From: Planctomycetota bacterium
Lineage (GTDB): Bacteria > Planctomycetota > Phycisphaerae > Phycisphaerales > SM1A02
Assembly (NCBI GenBank): GCA_027295365.1
Contig: JAPULD010000395.1
Location: forward strand, 1 to 6,166
Length of the DNA stretch: 6,166 nucleotides
Direction: 5' to 3'
The translations under genes were made by a program, and so were the position numbers. The notes under the pieces are model-generated. The model was given only the letters and a program-made list of their open reading frames with translations, was not told the DNA's origin and searched no databases. How positions within the stretch are numbered: position 1 is the stretch's first letter; every line of letters starts with the position of its first letter. Below are positions 1 to 5,151 of the stretch, piece by piece.

Positions 1-917
1 GCGAGATTCCGATGCTGCTCAAGCAAGGGGGCGAAGGAGTGGGGCTCTACCGCACCGAATTCCTCTACCTGACTTCCAAGGACGAACCGACCGAGGAAGA
101 GCTGTTCCAGACGTACAAGCGATGTGTCGAGATGCTTGATGGTCGCACCTTCACGCTTCGAACGCTCGACCTCGGAGCGGACAAGTACACCCAGCAGAGG
201 TCAGAGGAGCCGGAGCGAAATCCGTTTCTCGGTCTTCGCAGCATCCGGTATTGCCTGCAGAACCTGCCAATTTTCCGTACCCAACTCAGGGCCATCCTGA
301 GGGCCTCGGCCTTTGGGCCCATCAAGGTGATGTTCCCCCTGATTTCCATAGCCATGGAGTTGAGGCAAGCCAAAATGATCCTCAACGACGTCATGGAGGA
401 ATGTCAGGAGGAGGGCATCGAATTCGATCGCGACATCGTGATCGGCATGATGATTGAGGTACCCAGTGCTGCACTGCAGGCGTCGGTTTTTGCCCAGGAA
501 GTCGCTTTCTTCTCGATCGGCACGAATGACCTGATCCAGTACACCTTGGCCGTCGATCGTGGCAATGAGAAGGTCGCCAGTCTCTATAGCCCGGCCAATC
601 CCGCCGTTATCCAGCTCGTAAAGAACGTTATCCGCGTCGGGAAGCGTTTTAACGTCGATACCAGCCTCTGTGGAGAGGTCGCCGGGGAGTCCCTCTACAC
701 GATGTTGCTGATCGGTTTGGGGCTGCGTACACTCTCTTTGGTGTCGGCCAAGATCCCCAATGTCAAGAGGGTCATCAGATCGGTCGATATACCCACCTGT
801 GAGCGGCTCGCCCGAAAGGTCGGCTCGTTCGATTCCGATCGGCAGGTCTTGAATTGCCTGCGTGAAGAGCTACGTAATGTATTGCCCGAAACGGACGTCG
901 GTTGGACCGTCGGATAA
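1..917 (+). CDS. ptsI: Phosphoenolpyruvate-protein phosphotransferase (PTS Enzyme I), C-terminal part
   Basis: This is the PEP-binding half of Enzyme I, the cytosolic kinase that autophosphorylates from PEP and passes the phosphate to HPr. The frame is open to the left edge (first full codon at base 3) and stops with TAA at 915-917, so about 305 of the usual 570-590 residues are present; the HPr-binding and phospho-histidine domains lie outside the window. Family motifs appear in order: GLYRTEF (42-62), TLDLGADK, NPFLGLRSIR (219-248), KVMFPLIS, IGMMIEVPSAAL with the Mg-binding Glu at 456-458, FSIGTNDLIQYTLAVDRG with the PEP/Mg-site Asn-Asp at 525-530, and CGEVAGE with the acid-base Cys at 669-671. 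All key C-domain catalytic residues are intact. PEP synthase and PPDK share this fold, but the NPFLG and TLAVDRGN wording is Enzyme I. Planctomycetes are thought generally to lack full sugar PTS, so a regulatory role is possible; that is inference. Confidence 0.95.
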   Translation, partial: EIPMLLKQGGEGVGLYRTEFLYLTSKDEPTEEELFQTYKRCVEMLDGRTFTLRTLDLGADKYTQQRSEEPERNPFLGLRSIRYCLQNLPIFRTQLRAILRASAFGPIKVMFPLISIAMELRQAKMILNDVMEECQEEGIEFDRDIVIGMMIEVPSAALQASVFAQEVAFFSIGTNDLIQYTLAVDRGNEKVASLYSPANPAVIQLVKNVIRVGKRFNVDTSLCGEVAGESLYTMLLIGLGLRTLSLVSAKIPNVKRVIRSVDIPTCERLARKVGSFDSDRQVLNCLREELRNVLPETDVGWTVG

Positions 918-1169
918 CCGGATCGGGCGTTGAATCCCAGAAATCTGGCCGAGGCCGGCCGAGGAGGAGTTCGCCGGAGTGTGGCATGTCCCGCTCATGG
1001 CTTGAACCCCGCGAAAGGCCGACGCCACCCCGACGAGTCCTTACCACGGATGCACTTTTCAGCGGCTCCACCTCTCATCTTCAGAAATACTCGCGCCACT
1101 TATCGGACCGGCGCTGTTTCGAGATGCGCTTCCCGAGTCGAAATGGATATGCATGCTTGAGTGAGCTCG

Positions 1170-1185
1170 CCGGGAGCACTCCCGG
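1170..1185 (+). promoter_or_regulatory. Hairpin overlapping the rne Shine-Dalgarno
   Basis: CCGGGAG (1170-1176) and CTCCCGG (1179-1185) are exact reverse complements, giving a 6-bp stem with a GCAC loop, or formally 7 bp with a 2-base loop. The 3' arm includes the first two bases of GGAG at 1184-1187, so folding would partly hide the ribosome binding site of the GTG start at 1194. An alternative pairing of TTCCCG (1130-1135) with CGGGAG (1171-1176), using wobble pairs, is conceivable and would free it. RNase E in E. coli autoregulates through its own 5' leader; a similar role here is inference. If translation really starts at GTG 1161, the hairpin lies inside the coding region. Confidence 0.4.
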
Positions 1186-1187
1186 AG
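1184..1187 (+). promoter_or_regulatory. Ribosome binding site GGAG for rne
   Basis: GGAG ends 6 bases before GTG at 1194. No comparable motif precedes the other possible starts: GTG 1161 directly follows an in-frame TGA and has no purine-rich element nearby, and ATG 1233 has only AAGAG about 3 bases upstream. This decides the start chosen for rne. Confidence 0.5.
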
Positions 1188-1193
1188 CCTCTT

Positions 1194-3839
1194 GTGGCAC
1201 CTAGAAAAAAGAAGATCGACGTCGAAGAGATCATGGTCGTCAACGATTCGCCCGGCGATGAATGCCGGATCGCGATTCTGCAGGATGGTCATCTCGAGGA
1301 AATCTATGCCGAACGACTCGCCACCGCGACCAACGTCGGCAACATCTACAAGGGTCGCGTCACCAACGTCGAAAGCGCCATCCAGGCCGCATTCGTGGAT
1401 TTTGGCGAGGCCAAGAATGGTTTCCTCCACATCTCCGACCTGCATCCCCAATACTTCCCGGGGCGCGAACGCACTGAGCGCGTGGGCAAGAAAATCCCGC
1501 GCCGCGAGCGACCCCTGATCCAGAAAGCCCTGAAGCGTGGTGATGTGGTCGAGGTGCAGGTGCTCAAGGAAGGTATCGGCACCAAGGGACCCACCCTCAG
1601 CAGCTACCTGTCCATCCCGGGCCGGATGATGGTCATGATGCCGGGCATGGACCGGGTCGGCGTGTCGCGCAAGATCGAGGATGAGGAAAAGCGTCGGGAG
1701 ATGAGACTGATCCTCGACTCCCTGAACCTGCCCGAAGGGCTCGGTTTCATTCTTCGCACCGCCGGGATCGGGGCTCCCAAGACCGAACTGAAACGCGATG
1801 TGAGCTACCTGATGCGTTTGTGGAAGGTCATGGAAGAGCGCATTGCGAAGATCGGCGCCCCTTGCGAACTCTACACCGAGTCGGATCTCCTGATCCGAAC
1901 CATTCGCGACGTGGTCAGACCCTCCATCACCACGATCGTGGTCGATTCGCAATCCGCATACGAGCGCATCAGTCAATTCCTGAACATTGTCGCACCGCGT
2001 TCTGCGCCCAAGGTGTTGCATTACACCCAGCCCATGCCGATCTTCCATGCCTTCAACATCGAGCGGCAGATCGAATTGATTCACTGTCGCTCGGTGCCGC
2101 TGCCTTCCGGGGGGCAGATCGTGATCGACCAGACCGAGGCGCTGGTCGCGATTGATGTCAACTCAGGCAAGAGCCGCAGCGCCCGGGACAGCGAGACGAA
2201 CGCCTACCAGACCAACTGCGAAGCCGCGGACGAGATCTGCCGGCAGGTAAGGCTCCGGGACCTGGGGGGGCTTGTCATCAACGACCTCATCGACATGAGG
2301 GCCACCCGGCATCGCAAGGAGATCGAGGACCGTTTTCGCGAAAATCTGAAGCGCGATCGGGCGAAGACCACGATCCTGAGACTCAGCCAGTTCGGGATCC
2401 TTGAAATGACCCGGCAACGCATGCGTCCCAGCTTGCGTTCCAGCCATTACGTCGACTGTGTGCATTGCGATGGGCATGGGGAGGTCAAGTCGCCTGACTT
2501 TGTCGGGGCCGATGCAACCCGGCAACTCGATTACCTGCTTCAATACGATCGGATCCATCGGGTGGAACTCGTCTGTTCGCCCAAGGTGGCCACGGTTCTC
2601 CTGAGCACGAGGCGTCGGGAACTCGTGCGATTGGAGGAACAAAGTCACAAGAAGATCGACGTGAGGGTCAGCGAAGCGATCGCCACCGATCGCGTGGATT
2701 TCAATACCTACGACGATCGCAATGTATTGGTGGATCTGGAAAAACTCCCTGAAGTGGAAGTTCCTTCGATCAAGAAGATCGAGCAGCAGATGGTTGAGGC
2801 CCAAGCCAAAGCCAAGGACAAGTCCGAGGCGGAGCCAGAGCCACGTGAAGGGGATGAGAAGAAGAAACGAGGCCGTCGTCGTCGGAGGCGAAAACTCGCT
2901 CCGGCAGATGCCACCACCGTCGCTCTCTCCGGTGACTTCGACGAGGACTGGCAGGAGGAGAAGACGAAGAAGACAGAGGGTGATGCTGACGCGCCGAGCG
3001 AAAAAGGGCGTCGTCAGGGCAAGACCAAGACGACTCGAAAGCCCAAGAAACAGGAACGCTCGGAAGTCGTTTCGGAACCTGTGTCAAAGGCCGATACACG
3101 AACAAAGATCCGAATTCACGAGTTGGCCAAGGCTCTTGATTTGACATCGAAGGAGATCATTCTCCGTTGCAAAGACAGCGACATCGAAGTCAAGAACCAC
3201 ATGTCCAGCGTCAAGGCTCACGAAGCGGATCAAATCCAAAGCTGGTTCGACGAACTCATCGCAGCCTCTGCCTCGAAGGCCTCGGCTCCAGACACTTCCG
3301 GAACGACATCCGAAACCAAATCCGAATCCAAGGATGATGTGAGCGATTCTTCAGACAAGCCATCGTCCCGTCGTCGGCGGGGCAAGCGAGGGGGGCGACG
3401 CCGACGCAAACAGAGTTCTGGCACCGAGGCGACTCCAGGGACAGTAGAATCTCTGAATTCGGATCCGGAGCGAGAGCAACCCGCCGAGAAAAAGACCACC
3501 CGAAAACGTCGTCGCCCACAAAAAAAATCAACGACCACCACGGAGCACGAGGATAAGAAACCTGAGCCATTGGTGCAGGCCAAAGACGACTCGACCGAAT
3601 CGAAGTCCAGGAAGAAGCGGTCAAGGCGAAAAAAGACAACGGCCAGGAGCAACGCCGAAGAGTCAAGTCAAGATCGCACGGTCAAGACCAAGTCAAAGCC
3701 CAAGACTGCAACCGAGGTTGTCTCATCCAACGAAAAGACGACTGAAGTAAAGCCCATTCGCAAGCGTCGATCGCTGTATGGTCGTCGTGTGTCGGTCTCG
3801 CCATCGGCCCGGGAAGCGGCTGAGAAATCTGGCGATTGA
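1194..3839 (+). CDS. rne: Ribonuclease E/G with long charged tail and an IF2_N-like domain
   Basis: Single-strand-specific endoribonuclease for mRNA decay and rRNA/tRNA processing, 881 residues from GTG 1194 (892 from GTG 1161). Visible parts: S1 RNA-binding domain from about residue 47 (NVGNIYKGRV...GFLHIS); the 5'-monophosphate sensor LRTAG with R188/T189, matching E. coli R169/T170; and the DNase I-like catalytic domain with D321 (VAIDVNSG) and D364 (VINDLIDM). The 43-residue spacing of these Mg-binding aspartates equals that of E. coli D303/D346. The Zn-link cysteines C422 and C425 (CVHC) are present, then a small domain to about residue 515. The remaining tail is disordered-looking and rich in K, R, E, S and T. 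It has five Arg/Lys clusters and, at residues 638-689, a domain resembling IF2 N-terminal domains. No enolase- or helicase-docking site could be recognised. The gene is tightly followed by dxr. RNase G is excluded as an exact match by the long tail. Confidence 0.95.
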   Translation: MAPRKKKIDVEEIMVVNDSPGDECRIAILQDGHLEEIYAERLATATNVGNIYKGRVTNVESAIQAAFVDFGEAKNGFLHISDLHPQYFPGRERTERVGKKIPRRERPLIQKALKRGDVVEVQVLKEGIGTKGPTLSSYLSIPGRMMVMMPGMDRVGVSRKIEDEEKRREMRLILDSLNLPEGLGFILRTAGIGAPKTELKRDVSYLMRLWKVMEERIAKIGAPCELYTESDLLIRTIRDVVRPSITTIVVDSQSAYERISQFLNIVAPRSAPKVLHYTQPMPIFHAFNIERQIELIHCRSVPLPSGGQIVIDQTEALVAIDVNSGKSRSARDSETNAYQTNCEAADEICRQVRLRDLGGLVINDLIDMRATRHRKEIEDRFRENLKRDRAKTTILRLSQFGILEMTRQRMRPSLRSSHYVDCVHCDGHGEVKSPDFVGADATRQLDYLLQYDRIHRVELVCSPKVATVLLSTRRRELVRLEEQSHKKIDVRVSEAIATDRVDFNTYDDRNVLVDLEKLPEVEVPSIKKIEQQMVEAQAKAKDKSEAEPEPREGDEKKKRGRRRRRRKLAPADATTVALSGDFDEDWQEEKTKKTEGDADAPSEKGRRQGKTKTTRKPKKQERSEVVSEPVSKADTRTKIRIHELAKALDLTSKEIILRCKDSDIEVKNHMSSVKAHEADQIQSWFDELIAASASKASAPDTSGTTSETKSESKDDVSDSSDKPSSRRRRGKRGGRRRRKQSSGTEATPGTVESLNSDPEREQPAEKKTTRKRRRPQKKSTTTTEHEDKKPEPLVQAKDDSTESKSRKKRSRRKKTTARSNAEESSQDRTVKTKSKPKTATEVVSSNEKTTEVKPIRKRRSLYGRRVSVSPSAREAAEKSGD
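2859..3788 (+). other. Alternating Arg/Lys-rich and acidic segments in the rne tail
   Basis: Five basic clusters are spread along the tail: residues 556-567 (KKKRGRRRRRRK), 726-739 (RRRRGKRGGRRRRK), 770-774 (RKRRR), 806-814 (RKKRSRRKK) and 856-865 (RKRRSLYGRR). Between them lie Glu/Asp/Ser/Thr-rich linkers. The region is probably unstructured and RNA-binding, as are the arginine-rich segments of the E. coli RNase E tail; the function here is inferred from composition. The basic runs use varied Arg and Lys codons and are not a simple tandem DNA repeat. Confidence 0.7.
3105..3260 (+). other. IF2_N-like domain encoded within the rne tail
   Basis: Residues 638-689 of the RNase E/G read KIRIHELAKALDLTSKEI, then IEVKNHMSSV, ending at SWFDELIA. 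The K-I-R-[IV]-x-E-L-A-K start, the L-x-x-[ST]-S-K-E centre and IEVK-x-HMS-[ST] are the recognisable pattern of the small helical domain at the N terminus of bacterial translation initiation factor IF2 (Pfam IF2_N). It is flanked on both sides by low-complexity charged sequence, as IF2_N also is within IF2. The match is by eye and not by a profile search. Confidence 0.8.
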
Positions 3840-3841
3840 TC

Positions 3842-5065
3842 ATGGCCAAATCCCCCGGCATAACGAGACGTCTGATTCTGCTCGGTTCAACCGGATCGAT
3901 CGGGACCAACACCCTGGAAGTCATCCAGCACCTCAATCGAGTCGGTTCGATCGAGTTCGACGTGGTGGGGCTGGCGGCGGGTTCCAATTCCAACACCCTA
4001 GCGGAGCAAGCCAAGTCGTTTCAGGTCGATCACGTGGCGATCGCCGACCATGCTCAAGCTGAGGCGTTGGGAGATGTAGCAACTCTTTACACCGGGCCTG
4101 ACGCCGCGGTCCAGCTCATTCAAGCCATCGCAAGGCCGGGTGACTTGGTGGTGGGGGCAATGGTCGGCTCGGCCGGTCTTCCCGCCACCCTGGAGGCCAT
4201 CGAACTTGGGTGTGACATTGCCCTGGCGAATAAGGAAACGCTCGTCGCGGCCGGTGAGATGGTCATGCCTCTGGTGAAGGCCAAGGGCGTCAACCTTTTG
4301 CCCATTGATTCAGAACACAGCGCCATCTTTCAGTGTCTGCTTTCGGGACGCTCGATCGACGAAGTACGACGACTTGTCATCACCGCCTCGGGGGGACCTT
4401 TCCGGACGTGGTCGAAAACTCGGATCGCCGGCGCATCGCCACAAATGGCCCTGGATCACCCGACGTGGAATATGGGTCCCAAGGTGACCATCGATTCGGC
4501 TTCGCTCATGAACAAGTCACTCGAAGTCATCGAGGCTCATTGGTTGTTTGGCCTGCCTGCGGAAAAGATCGAAGTGATCGTGCATCCCCAATCGCTCATC
4601 CACAGCTTTGTGGAGTTCGTGGATGGTTCGGTGATGGCCCAGATGGGGCCGCCCGACATGAAAACACCCATTCAATATGCCTTAACCTGGCCCAAGCGAG
4701 TCGAGGGTTGCTCAAAAACCATGGATTGGTCCAGCCTGAGGCAAATGGATTTCGAGCCGGTGGATCACGATCGATTCGGGGCCTTGCAACTGGCCTATCA
4801 GGTGATTGAACGTGGGGGAACCTCAGGGGCGATTTTCAATGCCGCCAACGAAGTCGCGGTTCAGGCATTTCTCGATGGTCGGATCGACTTTCCGACGATT
4901 ACGAATCTGGTCGGGCAAGCCCTGTCTACCATTGATCCAATTCCCGTCCATAGCCTTGACGATGTCATGAAGGCCGATCAGGCCGCTCGTGTGTTTGTGC
5001 ATGACACAATGAAATCAGTCTCATCATCCCCCAAATCGGCGAATCCCGCCGCATCGGCCAGGTGA
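3842..5065 (+). CDS. dxr: 1-deoxy-D-xylulose 5-phosphate reductoisomerase
   Basis: Converts DXP to 2-C-methyl-D-erythritol 4-phosphate with NADPH and a divalent metal, the first committed step of the MEP isoprenoid pathway; cytosolic; the fosmidomycin target. It has 407 residues from ATG 3842 (E. coli 398). Seen in order: NADPH-binding LGSTGSIG (residues 14-21), ANKETL (129-134), metal ligands D156 and E158 in PIDSEHSAIFQ, SGGPFR with S183, HPTWNMGPK with H206 and W209, the third metal ligand E228 in MNKSLEVIEAHW, then HPQSLIHS, GPPDMKTPIQYAL and NAANEVAV. All active-site residues are present; the loop after DSEH is 9 residues shorter than in E. coli. The last ~15 residues are a Ser/Pro/Ala tail. 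ATG 3842 lies 2 bases after the rne stop. A TTG at 3836 would overlap that stop by 4 bases and add two residues. Neither has a strong Shine-Dalgarno, so coupling to rne translation is likely. Confidence 0.97.
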   Translation: MAKSPGITRRLILLGSTGSIGTNTLEVIQHLNRVGSIEFDVVGLAAGSNSNTLAEQAKSFQVDHVAIADHAQAEALGDVATLYTGPDAAVQLIQAIARPGDLVVGAMVGSAGLPATLEAIELGCDIALANKETLVAAGEMVMPLVKAKGVNLLPIDSEHSAIFQCLLSGRSIDEVRRLVITASGGPFRTWSKTRIAGASPQMALDHPTWNMGPKVTIDSASLMNKSLEVIEAHWLFGLPAEKIEVIVHPQSLIHSFVEFVDGSVMAQMGPPDMKTPIQYALTWPKRVEGCSKTMDWSSLRQMDFEPVDHDRFGALQLAYQVIERGGTSGAIFNAANEVAVQAFLDGRIDFPTITNLVGQALSTIDPIPVHSLDDVMKADQAARVFVHDTMKSVSSSPKSANPAASAR

Positions 5066-5151
5066 AGCTGAAATACAATGAAGCACAAGACGATATACAG
5101 ACTGTTCCCATCGCCTCTTCAAGTGAATGATCATTGACCCCCAGGATTTTT
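5066..5151 (+). other. dxr-rseP spacer with a 10-base palindrome
   Basis: This 86-base gap is more AT-rich than its flanks. It contains the perfect palindrome AATGATCATT at 5126-5135, 16 bases before the rseP start. There is no intrinsic terminator. TACAAT at 5074-5079 resembles a -10 box, but nothing like a -35 lies at the right distance. Read-through from dxr is the simplest view. Confidence 0.4.
5143..5146 (+). promoter_or_regulatory. Ribosome binding site AGGA for rseP
   Basis: AGGA lies 5 bases (all T) before ATG 5152. It supports this start over the in-frame TTG at 5134, upstream of which the frame is closed by TGA at 5128. Confidence 0.6.

Larger units (their letters stand above)
918..1193 (+). 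other. ptsI-rne spacer / candidate rne leader
   Basis: No convincing gene lies in this 276-base stretch; the short frames crossing it have no recognisable protein character. It contains small GC-rich inverted repeats: CCAG-AAAT-CTGG (937-948), partly overlapping and probably competing with GGCCG-AGGC-CGGCC (947-960), and a stronger one at 1170-1185. None is followed by a T-run, so no classical intrinsic terminator for ptsI is visible. I found no sigma70-like -35/-10 pair with good spacing; TTGAAC at 1002-1007 lacks a matching -10. A promoter for rne is likely somewhere here because this is the largest gap in the window, but its position cannot be stated. Confidence 0.4.

Noticed and set aside
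947..960. GGCCG-AGGC-CGGCC stem as a ptsI terminator
   Set aside because: Only 5 bp and no T-run follows, so it does not qualify as an intrinsic terminator.
902..1204. Open frame of 100 codons on the plus strand across the ptsI-rne spacer
   Set aside because: It begins inside ptsI, overlaps the rne start, is Arg/Pro/Ser-rich as random GC-rich DNA is, and has no supporting ribosome binding site.
1059..2084. Open frame of 341 codons on the minus strand opposite the rne start region
   Set aside because: It lies almost wholly antisense to the conserved RNase E/G core, its His/Asp-rich translation matches no family I know, and such mirror frames are common in GC-rich genes.
1209..2662. Exact 14-base repeat AAGAAGATCGACGT at 1209-1222 and 2649-2662
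   Set aside because: Both copies encode KKIDV in the same frame in unrelated parts of rne; likely chance reuse of favoured codons.
2163..2804. Open frame of 213 codons on the minus strand
   Set aside because: Antisense to the catalytic domain and first tail part of rne, with no recognisable motifs.
5074..5079. TACAAT as a promoter -10 for rseP
   Set aside because: No acceptable -35 sequence lies 16-18 bases upstream.
5078..5137. 19-codon frame (MKHKTIYRLF...) in the dxr-rseP spacer
   Set aside because: The only purine-rich element upstream, AGGTG, is about 13 bases away, and nothing else supports translation; too short to claim.
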